A stretch of 33,821 bases of DNA, taken from Methanomassiliicoccaceae archaeon. Its GTDB lineage: Archaea; Thermoplasmatota; Thermoplasmata; Methanomassiliicoccales; Methanomethylophilaceae. Made by a program: the position numbers and the translations under genes. Below the pieces are notes generated by a model. That model worked only from the letters and a program-made list of their open reading frames with translations, made no database searches and was not told the DNA's origin. Positions 15,883 through 23,307 of the stretch are shown here, in pieces; positions within the stretch are counted from its first letter, which is position 1, and each line of letters begins with the position of its first letter. The stretch is taken from positions 1-33,821 of the forward strand of contig JAEEKU010000154.1 in the NCBI GenBank assembly GCA_016282555.1. The letters run 5' to 3'.

Positions 15883-17199
15883 ATGTCCGATCTGATATCA
15901 GAGATTAAGGCTGCCAAAACCGCTTCGGTTTCCATGTCGGTTCTGGAAACGGAAACGAAGAACGATGCCCTGAGGGCGATGGCGGCCGCATTGGATTCGG
16001 AGAGAACCGCGATTCTCGAGGCTAACCGGAAAGATATCGAGGAGAACCGCCCGCTTGTGGAATCGGGGGAAATGTCGGGATCCATGTTCAAGCGCCTCAT
16101 CATAGACGATTCCAAGATCGACGCCATGATCGCCGGGATAAACGATGTGGCCGGACTGGAGGATCCCGTGTGGAAAACCATGTCCTCTCTTGAGCTGGAC
16201 GATAATCTTACGCTCTATCAGATGAGCTGCCCCATCGGAATGCTCGGAGTGATATTCGAATCGCGCCCCGATGTCGTCCCCCAGATAATGTCTCTCTGTC
16301 TGAAATCCGGAAATTCGGTCGCGTTTAAAGGAGGAAAAGAGGCTAAAGAATCCATACGCGCCCTGTTCTCCGTTCTGAAGAGCGCGGCGGAATCGGCGGG
16401 CGTCCCGGGAGACGCTTTCGTGCTTATGGAATCCAGATCGGATATAGATTCCATCCTGGGCCTTCACGATTACATCGATCTTCTCATTCCCAGAGGATCG
16501 AATTCTTTCGTCAGATACATTCAGGAGCATACGAAAATACCAGTGCTGGGACATGCGGCGGGGATATGCCACGTATACGTGGACTGCGACTGCGATATGA
16601 AGATGGCCGAAACCGTGACCGTAGATTCCAAAACCCAGTATCCGGCGGTATGCAACGCGGCGGAGACGCTGCTGGTGCATTCCGAAATCGCCGGAACCTT
16701 CGTCCCGCTCATCGCGGATGCCCTGCGGAAGAAGAACGTCGAGATAAGAGGGGATGAAACCGTATGCAGGCTTGTGCCCTTCGCCGTTCCCGCCTCCGTA
16801 TCCGACTGGGACACCGAATACGGGGATCTCATAATCTCGGTTAAAACCGTAGATTCGCTGGAGGAAGCGATAGATTTCATAAACAGGCACAGCTCCCGCC
16901 ACACCGACGTAATAATCACTTCGGACAACAGAAAAGCGGCCGTATTCGCGAGATCCGTGGATTCCGCGGATGTTTTCATCAACGCTTCTTCGAGATTCGC
17001 GGACGGGTACAGGTTCGGCAAAGGAGCGGAAGTCGGTATAAGCACCAATAAAATCCATTCCCGCGGACCCGTCGGAATGGAGGGACTCATGATTTACAAA
17101 TACGTCCTGATAGGAAACGGACAGATCGTCGCCGATTATACCGGAAGCGGCGCCAAAAAGTTTTCGCATGTGAAAACCGGTAAAAAATACCCTCTCTGA
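15883..17199 (+). CDS. proA: Gamma-glutamyl phosphate reductase
   Basis: Reduces gamma-glutamyl phosphate to glutamate 5-semialdehyde with NADPH, the second step of proline synthesis. The 438-residue protein is an aldehyde dehydrogenase-fold enzyme with the family motifs CPIGMLGVIFESRPDVVPQI (about 107-126), LIPRGSNSFVRYIQ, the catalytic-cysteine region DSKTQYPAVCNAAETLLV, and the C-terminal ASSRFADGYRFGKGAEVGISTNKIHSRGPVGMEGL. The frame is open further upstream but runs through the tRNA-Ser gene; the ATG at 15883 fits both the family N-terminus and the TATA spacing (leaderless). proB follows after 9 nt. The proA-before-proB order is the reverse of E. coli. Confidence 0.96.
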   Translation: MSDLISEIKAAKTASVSMSVLETETKNDALRAMAAALDSERTAILEANRKDIEENRPLVESGEMSGSMFKRLIIDDSKIDAMIAGINDVAGLEDPVWKTMSSLELDDNLTLYQMSCPIGMLGVIFESRPDVVPQIMSLCLKSGNSVAFKGGKEAKESIRALFSVLKSAAESAGVPGDAFVLMESRSDIDSILGLHDYIDLLIPRGSNSFVRYIQEHTKIPVLGHAAGICHVYVDCDCDMKMAETVTVDSKTQYPAVCNAAETLLVHSEIAGTFVPLIADALRKKNVEIRGDETVCRLVPFAVPASVSDWDTEYGDLIISVKTVDSLEEAIDFINRHSSRHTDVIITSDNRKAAVFARSVDSADVFINASSRFADGYRFGKGAEVGISTNKIHSRGPVGMEGLMIYKYVLIGNGQIVADYTGSGAKKFSHVKTGKKYPL

Positions 17200-17208
17200 G
17201 GAAAAAAC

Positions 17209-18324
17209 ATGTCAAGGAAAGAGCTTCTCGGCGATGTCAGACGCGTCGTGATAAAGGTAGGAACCACCTCTCTCATAAAAGACGGCGCCGTATCGTCCGA
17301 TTTTATGGATTCCCTGGCGGAACAGGTTTCCCGCCTGCGCGAAGAGGGACGCGAAGTTCTGATAGTCACGTCCGGAGCTGTGGGAATAGGCCTGAAGGCT
17401 ATGGGGGTCAGACCCAAACCGAACGAGATGCCCATCAGACAGGCGGCCGCGTCGGTCGGACAGAGCATTCTGATGCAGAAATGGTCGGAAAGCTTTCAGA
17501 AGTACGGGATACTCACCGCCCAGGTCCTCCTCACTCTGGACGTTTACTCTGACAGGGAAAGCGCCATCAATCTCAACAACACCATAGAATCCCTCATTTC
17601 GAACGGAGTGGTGCCTATCTTCAACGAAAACGATGCGGTGTGCATCACGGAAATAAAATTCGGCGACAACGACACTCTTTCAGCGATAATAGCCAGCAGA
17701 GCGGATGCGGATCTTCTGATCATACTGTCGGATATCGACGGATTATACGACAGCAACCCGGGCCGCAACAAGAATGCGAAATTCATACCCGTCGTCCGCG
17801 GAGTGGATGATTCCATCAGAGCGATGGCGGGCGACTCGGAATCCGGACTGGGAACCGGGGGAATGAAAACCAAACTGGATGCGGCGGTGATCTGCGGGGA
17901 ATCCGGATGCAATATGATCATCGCCTCCAGCAGAGCCTACGGCGTAGCCTACCGCGCGGCGGCGGGAGACGAGATCGGAACCCTGTTCCTTTCCGGAAAT
18001 GAAATTTCCAAAAAGCGCAGATGGATCAGATCGGCCCATCCCTCAGGCCGCATTTATATAGATTCGGGCGCGAAGGATGCGGTTCTGAACCATAAATCCC
18101 TGCTTCCTGTGGGAATCGTGAGAATCGAGGGCGACTTCGGAAAAGGAGACGTCGCCGATATCGTATCGGACGGCGCCGTCATAGCCAAAGGCATAGTTAG
18201 CTACAGTTCCAAAGAACTCGCTTCCATCGCCGGAAGAAAAAGCCATGAGATCGAAAAACTTCTCGGATACAGAGGGCACAGCGACGCCGTGATATCCGAG
18301 AATATGGTTCTTCTGGTTTCGTAA
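17209..18324 (+). CDS. proB: Glutamate 5-kinase with PUA domain
   Basis: Phosphorylates glutamate on its gamma carboxyl, the first committed and usually proline-inhibited step of proline synthesis. The 371-residue length is standard for the two-domain enzyme: an amino acid kinase domain (RRVVIKVGTTSLI at the N-terminus, VTSGAVGIGLKAMG, FNENDAVCITEIKFGDNDTLSAIIA, GLGTGGMKTKLDAA) followed by a C-terminal PUA domain (about 275-365, GRIYIDSGAKDAVLNHKSLLPVGIVRIEGDFGKGD). It is coupled to proA with a GAGGA site just before the ATG. A convergent terminator follows. Confidence 0.96.
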   Translation: MSRKELLGDVRRVVIKVGTTSLIKDGAVSSDFMDSLAEQVSRLREEGREVLIVTSGAVGIGLKAMGVRPKPNEMPIRQAAASVGQSILMQKWSESFQKYGILTAQVLLTLDVYSDRESAINLNNTIESLISNGVVPIFNENDAVCITEIKFGDNDTLSAIIASRADADLLIILSDIDGLYDSNPGRNKNAKFIPVVRGVDDSIRAMAGDSESGLGTGGMKTKLDAAVICGESGCNMIIASSRAYGVAYRAAAGDEIGTLFLSGNEISKKRRWIRSAHPSGRIYIDSGAKDAVLNHKSLLPVGIVRIEGDFGKGDVADIVSDGAVIAKGIVSYSSKELASIAGRKSHEIEKLLGYRGHSDAVISENMVLLVS

Positions 18325-18331
18325 AGGGACG

Positions 18332-18350
18332 GCCCCTTGCGGGGCTCATT
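18332..18350. terminator. Terminator hairpin between convergent proB and small membrane gene
   Basis: GCCCC (18332-18336) pairs with GGGGC (18341-18345) around TTGC, with a T-rich plus-strand tail (TCATTCTTTGATTTTT) that already overlaps the end of the minus-strand gene. Confidence 0.5.
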
Positions 18351-18546
18351 CTTTGATTTTTCCGTATTTCTGATCGTATTTCTTTTCTATGAGATAAAAA
18401 AATACGAATATATCCGCGAATCCTATGATCAGAGGAATGAATGCCAGATTTACATCGTCGGTATTCCTTTCGATGTAAGCCATGGCGATTCCGAGCAGAA
18501 CGGCGATGATTCCGGCTGCGGCTATACACATGTCGGTTTTTTCCAT
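18346..18546 (-). CDS. Small two-helix membrane protein
   Basis: A 66-residue protein with two hydrophobic segments (about 6-24, CIAAAGIIAVLLGIAMAYI; 35-55, LAFIPLIIGFADIFVFFYLIE) and a lysine-rich tail. I prefer the ATG at 18546 because the minus strand has GGGAGTGA at a 5-nt spacing and the gene then follows the transporter stop by 5 nt; an ATG at 18561 would add five residues and overlap the transporter. The family is not recognised. Tight spacing behind the symporter suggests a small accessory subunit, as seen with some transporters, but this is only inference. Confidence 0.72.
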   Translation of the reverse strand: MEKTDMCIAAAGIIAVLLGIAMAYIERNTDDVNLAFIPLIIGFADIFVFFYLIEKKYDQKYGKIKE

Positions 18547-18551
18547 ACGAA

Positions 18552-19982
18552 TCACTCCCATTCGGTAACTCCTTCGGAATTTGACAGAACGCTCTTGGTG
18601 AATTCCGGTTCTTCGATCCCCGCTTTTCTCTGCCTCCGGTAATCCGCGTAGGCTTCGAACACGCTTCTGCTGAGCAGCGCGACTATTACCATGTTGACGG
18701 CGGCCATTGCTGCCATGAACGTATCGCTGATATCGTCGACGATGGTGACATCCGCGATAACGGATGCGATGAACGCGGAGCGGATCACTATTATGCGCAC
18801 CAGATTCACCGTGAGTTTGTTATCCTTTACGAACCTCGCGTTGGATTCGGACATCGTGTAGTATCCTATCATGCTCGTGAACGCGAATACGAACATGAAT
18901 ATCGCTATGATGTAATTCGCGGCGGATCCGAGCGCCGTGCTGCTCACGACGTCCTGCACCAGAACCGATCCCTTGTCTCCGAAGGCGAGAATGGACTCGA
19001 AGCTTCCGTATGAAAGAACCACAAGCGCCGTTACGGTACAGACCACCAGAGTGTCGACGAGAACGCCGAAAGACTGGATTTTTCCCTGTTTGATCGGATG
19101 CTTGATATCGGAGGTCGCCGCGATGTTGGCGATGGAACCGAGACCTGCCTCGTTGGAGAACACGCCCCTCTTCAGTCCGGTGATGATTATAGTTCCTATT
19201 CCTCCCCCTATGATGCTCGGAATATCGAACGCGTGCCGGAATATCATAGCGATGGCGTTCCCGAGATTTCCGATGTTGAAGCAGATAGCCACTATCGCGA
19301 AAATTATCCAGAGCAGCGCCATAACGGGAACGATCGACGCCGAGAACTTGCCGATAAGCTTGAATCCTCCGAAAACTAGAACCGCCGCGATGACGGCGAT
19401 TAACGAAGCGAAAATCAGAGTGTTGTTTTCGAATTCGAACGCTCCGCAGAGCGCATTGGTCGCGTTGCAGGACTGCACCATCACGAAGCCGACTCCGAAG
19501 GTCAGGACCAGCAGAATCGCCACGAATATGCCGATCTTTCTGCTTTTGAGACCTTTGGTGGCGTAATACGCGGGGCCTCCGTGGTAGCCTCCGTCGGTTT
19601 TCTGCTCTTTATATATCTGAGCGAGAACCGACTCCATGAAACTGCTCGCCGATCCTATAATAGCGAAAATCCACATCCAGAAGACCGCTCCCGGACCCCC
19701 GGTAGCGATAGCGGTCGCGACTCCGGCGATGTTTCCTACGCCTATGCGCGCGCCCATGCTGATGCAGAACGCCTCGAACGCGGAGAGTTTTTTCATCCCT
19801 TTGCCTTCGCTGACCCCGCGAACGGCCAGTCTGGCATTGTCTCTGAGATGGGTTATCTGCATTCCTTTCAGTTTGATGGTAAAGACTATACCCAGACCTA
19901 TGAGGAATACAAATGAAATACGCCAGAAATAAGTATTCCAGACGCTAACCATCCCGTCTATAACAGTCAGTAGATCATCCAT
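18552..19982 (-). CDS. AGCS family sodium:alanine/glycine symporter
   Basis: A 476-residue polytopic membrane protein importing alanine or glycine with Na+. The family signature GARIGVGNIAGVATAIATGGPGAVFWMW lies near residues 76-103, followed by GGPAYY, the central GLKRGVFSNEAGLGSIANIAA, and about ten or eleven hydrophobic helices. Length is normal. The minus strand has AAGGTGTG five bases before the ATG, and the nearest good TATA region (20083-20094) implies a leader of about 80 nt. The preferred amino acid cannot be read from sequence. It is followed by a small membrane gene. Confidence 0.93.
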   Translation of the reverse strand: MDDLLTVIDGMVSVWNTYFWRISFVFLIGLGIVFTIKLKGMQITHLRDNARLAVRGVSEGKGMKKLSAFEAFCISMGARIGVGNIAGVATAIATGGPGAVFWMWIFAIIGSASSFMESVLAQIYKEQKTDGGYHGGPAYYATKGLKSRKIGIFVAILLVLTFGVGFVMVQSCNATNALCGAFEFENNTLIFASLIAVIAAVLVFGGFKLIGKFSASIVPVMALLWIIFAIVAICFNIGNLGNAIAMIFRHAFDIPSIIGGGIGTIIITGLKRGVFSNEAGLGSIANIAATSDIKHPIKQGKIQSFGVLVDTLVVCTVTALVVLSYGSFESILAFGDKGSVLVQDVVSSTALGSAANYIIAIFMFVFAFTSMIGYYTMSESNARFVKDNKLTVNLVRIIVIRSAFIASVIADVTIVDDISDTFMAAMAAVNMVIVALLSRSVFEAYADYRRQRKAGIEEPEFTKSVLSNSEGVTEWE

Positions 19983-20190
19983 CTGTACACACCTTGCACC
20001 GGTATGGCGATTGCTCTATGCCGCCGCATCAGACCGATACCAGGCATTTTACTGCAATCTATGCGTCACCTTTACTGAATAACAATAAATAAACCTAACC
20101 TGAGAAGAAACGGCGATTCGGTGCGGTTACGCGCGGAATATATAAAAAAACGCGATAACATCGGTCCGCTGTAAACAGGTAACAAAGAAG
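19983..20190. other. Intergenic region: symporter leader and tRNA-Val 3' region
   Basis: This stretch has no gene. It holds the putative symporter promoter (minus-strand GTTTATTTATTG, 20083-20094), a leader of about 80 nt without a convincing riboswitch fold, and, further right, an A7 run (20144-20150; T7 on the minus strand) flanked by CGCG on both sides. That run could terminate tRNA-Val; on the plus strand it also looks like a TATA box (AATATATAAA). Confidence 0.5.
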
Positions 20191-20267
20191 TGGTGGACCC
20201 GGCCGGATTTGAACCGGCGACCTCCGCCATGTCAAGGCGACGTCATAACCATCTAGACCACGAGTCC
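20191..20267 (-). tRNA. tRNA-Val (anticodon GAC), CCA encoded
   Basis: On the minus strand the acceptor GGACTCG (20267-20261) pairs with CGGGTCC (one T:G pair), followed by discriminator A and encoded CCA (20193-20191). The D arm is TGGTCTAGATGGTTATGA, the usual archaeal tRNA-Val form. The anticodon loop TTGACAT, closed by TCGCC/GGCGG, gives GAC (reads GTC/GTT). The T arm is GCCGG-TTCAAAT-CCGGC. No intron is seen. Confidence 0.93.
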
Positions 20268-20283
20268 GATGAGTTGAGCATAA

Positions 20284-20300
20284 AATTATAGTATATAATG
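20284..20300 (-). promoter_or_regulatory. TATA box of tRNA-Val
   Basis: The minus strand reads ATTATATACTATAATTT about 25 nt upstream of the tRNA 5' end. Confidence 0.55.
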
Positions 20301-20380
20301 ATTATTATGAGACCGCTGTCTTCAGCATACAGCGGATCGGGATTTTAAAGACGATACATCCCGTTCCGGCGGGTAATTCC

Positions 20381-21409
20381 ATGATAATACTGGGCATAGA
20401 GGGAACGGCGCATACTTTCGGCGCGGGAATAGTCGATTCTGAACATAATATCTTAGCGAACGAGATCGACATGTTCAAACCTGCTGAAGGCGGGCTTCAC
20501 CCCCGGGAAGTCGCCAATCATCATTCCGAAACCGCCGCTCCGGTGATAAAAAAAGCTCTGGATTCCGCGGGAATGGCCGCAGAGGATATCGATCTGGTTT
20601 CTTTCTCTATGGGCCCCGGACTCGGCCCCTGCCTCAGAGTCGCCGCGACCGCCGCGCGCGCCTTCGCCGGATATATGCGCATACCGATAATCGGAGTCAA
20701 CCATTGCATCGCGCACATAGAGATCGGACGCGCCGTCACCGGATGCACGGATCCCGCTCTCCTTTACGCTTCCGGCGGAAATACCCAGGTGATCGCCTAT
20801 TCCGAGGGACGCTACCGTATTTTCGGAGAAACTCAGGACATAGGCATAGGGAACATGCTAGATAAACTGGGCAGAGAGCTGGGAATGGGATTCTACGCCG
20901 GACCCAGGATCGAAGAGCTCGCGAAAAACGCCGACAGATACTACGAGCTTCCGTATTCCGTGAAAGGCATGGACGTCGCGTTCTCCGGGCTTATGACCGC
21001 CGCCGTCGCCTTATACCGCAAGGGAGTCTCCCTGGAGAACATATCATATTCGGTGCAGGAAACGGCCTATTCCATGCTCACCGAGGTCACCGAACGCGCC
21101 ATGGCCCACATAGGAAAGAAAGAGGTTCTCCTGGGGGGAGGCGTGGCCCAGAATATGCGCCTCCGCGAAATGATAGAAGAAATGGCTCATGCCAGGGGCG
21201 CCGAGATGTTCGTTCCGGACCGCAGGCTCTGCATGGACAACGGGGCGATGATCGCCTGGCTCGGATACCTCATGCACTCATCCGGAGTCAGAATGGAGAT
21301 AAAAGACACCGAAGTGAGACAGAGATTCAGAACCGACGAGGTCAGCGTGACCTGGCGGAAGCGATCTGCTCCCCGATCTTCTTGTCGAGAATTTCCAGAA
21401 ATTCGCTGA
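20381..21409 (+). CDS. kae1: Kae1/TsaD, tRNA threonylcarbamoyladenosine synthase catalytic subunit
   Basis: Transfers the threonylcarbamoyl group from TC-AMP to A37 of ANN-decoding tRNAs within the KEOPS complex. ASKHA-fold signatures are GIEGTAHTFGAGIV at the N-terminus, GGLHPREVANHHSE (about 37-50), FSMGPGLGPCLRVA, the metal-binding GVNHCIAHIEIGR, YASGGNTQV, FSGLMTAAV and GGGVAQNMRLREM. The usual family ending QRFRTDEVSVTW is present, but the frame continues 17 residues (a basic, serine-rich tail), so its 3' end overlaps the convergent RecJ-like gene by 68 nt. The Bud32 kinase, fused in several archaea, is absent here. TTTTAAAG at 20343-20350 may be the TATA box. Confidence 0.95.
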   Translation: MIILGIEGTAHTFGAGIVDSEHNILANEIDMFKPAEGGLHPREVANHHSETAAPVIKKALDSAGMAAEDIDLVSFSMGPGLGPCLRVAATAARAFAGYMRIPIIGVNHCIAHIEIGRAVTGCTDPALLYASGGNTQVIAYSEGRYRIFGETQDIGIGNMLDKLGRELGMGFYAGPRIEELAKNADRYYELPYSVKGMDVAFSGLMTAAVALYRKGVSLENISYSVQETAYSMLTEVTERAMAHIGKKEVLLGGGVAQNMRLREMIEEMAHARGAEMFVPDRRLCMDNGAMIAWLGYLMHSSGVRMEIKDTEVRQRFRTDEVSVTWRKRSAPRSSCREFPEIR

Positions 21410-22694
21410 CTTTGTCGGACGGAACCGATCCTCCGGACGCTATTTTGTGGCCCCCGCCGTTTCCTCCGACGGCTTCGCAGGAATATTTCATCGCTTCCGA
21501 GAGATCGACTCCCTTCTCGAGCTGGCACCACATCCCTCTGGAGGATATGTTCACGGGCTCGTTGGACAGATTCATTCCTATAGTGGGCTTGTCCGGATGC
21601 GCGATGGACTGCATAGCTATGCCGCACAGCATTCCCGTGAACCCGGAATCGCTGGTATCGAACCACTGTATGTTCCGCATCTGCTTAAGGCCCTTGGAAT
21701 CCAGATCCACCATCCCGCAGACCGTTTTGACCGAAGCTTCCCTGAGAGTCTCCTCTCCCTGCTTCAGGCATTTCCTGTCGCCCATCCCCGCGGCGATGCC
21801 GATCCCTCCTATTCCGGAGCGGCCGCAGCTGTTCAGAATGGAAGAGAGCAATTCAGAATCCATATCCATCCCGTTGAGATAGTATCTGTCGTGGACGGCT
21901 TCGTTCATGGAGGAGACCTGCATTCCCTGAACGGCGAGCTTCACCGCGATAAGCGAAGACAGTTTCCTCTTCTCCTCTTCGGAGAGGCTCCTGTAGGTTC
22001 TGTCGCCGGAGATCCCCGCGTCTTTCAGCAGAGAATCGACGCCCTCCCTGTTGCCGCTGACTCCGCGTATGTACGGATCCGTGGTCAGGTACAAGGACGA
22101 TGACAGCGTTCCAGAGGGTATAAGGGAGCCGGGCTCTCTGGTTATATATCCTCTTCCGATCCCCTCTTCCAGAAGGTAAGCGTTCAGCCCGGACAGGCCG
22201 TTTATGTGCTGTCTGTCTCCGACGATTCCCGCGAACGCCGCCTGCACCAGATCCCAGTTCTTCTCGTCCGCGGTTACGGAGAACAGCAAAGACATGGTCG
22301 CTCCGCACCCGGAGGTCATGCCGTCGATCCCGTAAAGATGGGGATTGGCGTAGCAGATCCTCCCGGCCTCCGATATCACCGTGTGGTGATCCAGAACGAT
22401 GACGTCGAACGGCATCTCGTCCAGTTCTTTAATGTAGGATGCCCCGAGATCGGTCAGAATCACGCAGCCGCATCCGCAGTCTCTGATAATGTCTATGCCG
22501 CGGCTGTTCAGCGTCGTGAAGAGCGTGACGCGGAATTCCTTTCCCATGCGGATGAGAGTCTTCGCGATTATCGCCGCGGAAGATACCCCGTCGGCGTCGT
22601 AATGAGAATAAACCTGAATAAAACCGTGGCTGCGGACTATCTCCGCGGCCTTGGTTAAAGTTGAAAGAAGTTTCTGAGGGACCTTACCGTCCAT
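21342..22694 (-). CDS. Archaeal RecJ-like DHH-family exonuclease/phosphoesterase
   Basis: A 450-residue protein of the archaeal RecJ group (GAN-like, some members bound to GINS). Motifs are SHYDADGVSSA near residue 30 (motif I), the conserved DLG (about 82-84), the DHH signature VLDHHTV near residue 101, and the C-terminal DHHA1 glycine-rich loop GGNGGGHKIASGG. It probably hydrolyses single-stranded DNA or RNA 5'-3'. I prefer the ATG at 22694, preceded by GTGAG; a GTG at 22703 overlapping the rps15 stop would add three residues. It sits directly behind rps15, a neighbourhood common in archaea. Confidence 0.92.
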   Translation of the reverse strand: MDGKVPQKLLSTLTKAAEIVRSHGFIQVYSHYDADGVSSAAIIAKTLIRMGKEFRVTLFTTLNSRGIDIIRDCGCGCVILTDLGASYIKELDEMPFDVIVLDHHTVISEAGRICYANPHLYGIDGMTSGCGATMSLLFSVTADEKNWDLVQAAFAGIVGDRQHINGLSGLNAYLLEEGIGRGYITREPGSLIPSGTLSSSLYLTTDPYIRGVSGNREGVDSLLKDAGISGDRTYRSLSEEEKRKLSSLIAVKLAVQGMQVSSMNEAVHDRYYLNGMDMDSELLSSILNSCGRSGIGGIGIAAGMGDRKCLKQGEETLREASVKTVCGMVDLDSKGLKQMRNIQWFDTSDSGFTGMLCGIAMQSIAHPDKPTIGMNLSNEPVNISSRGMWCQLEKGVDLSEAMKYSCEAVGGNGGGHKIASGGSVPSDKVSEFLEILDKKIGEQIASARSR

Positions 22695-22699
22695 CTGAC

Positions 22700-23155
22700 T
22701 CACTTAAGCATGAGCTCCGCGTTCTTGAGAGAATATTTCCACTCTGCGGGAAGGACTCCGTTTTTCTTGTAGTAGCGCTCAAGCCTTCTGATCTTAGCCT
22801 CAATCATGTTGAGACCTCTCTTGTTGGAGATGTCCCCTCTGTTGCTGTTAAGGTGAACATTGAGCGAGATCGCGCGCCTCATGAGGTTGGAAAGGTCCTC
22901 CGGAAGAGAAGGCATGACACCCTTTTCTTTCATAATCCCGGTGACGGTTTTTCCGGTAGCGAGCTTGACGTCAGGGACGCCGTACTGGTCTCTGAGTACA
23001 AGTCCGATTTTGGCGGAAACGTTGCCGTCTTTCGCGAGCTTCACTACGAGGTCCTCTATTTCGGTGGCATTGAGAGGAACCCATGCAGGATTCTCGGAAA
23101 TCATGGGACGTTTGGAGCAGGATTTACCTTTTCTTCTTGTGTGCATTCTTGCCAT
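22700..23155 (-). CDS. rps15: 30S ribosomal protein S15 (archaeal/eukaryal S13e type)
   Basis: A 151-residue small-subunit protein binding the central domain of 16S rRNA. It opens MARMHTRRKGKSCSKRP, has the archaeal/eukaryal N-terminal extension (PAWVPLNATEIEDLVVKLAKDG), and ends with the universal S15 helices (LNVHLNSNRGDISNKRGLNMIEAKIRRLERYYKKNG). The ribosome-binding site CGGAGGATC lies 5-8 nt before the ATG. A TATA-like TATTAAATA (minus strand, about 23208-23220) gives a leader of about 35 nt. Its TGA stop overlaps or adjoins the recJ-like start, indicating coupling. Confidence 0.97.
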   Translation of the reverse strand: MARMHTRRKGKSCSKRPMISENPAWVPLNATEIEDLVVKLAKDGNVSAKIGLVLRDQYGVPDVKLATGKTVTGIMKEKGVMPSLPEDLSNLMRRAISLNVHLNSNRGDISNKRGLNMIEAKIRRLERYYKKNGVLPAEWKYSLKNAELMLK

Positions 23156-23207
23156 AGTCTGATCCTCCGAATCATATCTATGCGGCGAGGCTGAGGTTCC
23201 GATGTAA

Positions 23208-23220
23208 CGGTCCTATTTAA
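23208..23220 (-). promoter_or_regulatory. TATA box of rps15-recJ
   Basis: The minus strand reads CGTATTAAATAGG, about 60 nt upstream of the rps15 ATG, allowing a leader with the strong ribosome-binding site. Confidence 0.55.
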
Positions 23221-23307
23221 TACGTTTGAATACCCCGGCACCGGCTCCCGCAAAGCGGAAGGCCTGACGCAAATTAATTGAATGACGTAGTCGATCCTCC
23301 GGCCGGC

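Noticed and set aside
19983..20062. Glycine riboswitch in the leader of the AGCS symporter
   Set aside because: No glycine-riboswitch consensus elements or strong paired helices could be recognised in the ~80-nt leader.
20136..20150. Plus-strand TATA box (AATATATAAA) driving an antisense RNA to tRNA-Val
   Set aside because: No product is evident, and the A7 run is better explained as the oligo-T terminator of the minus-strand tRNA.
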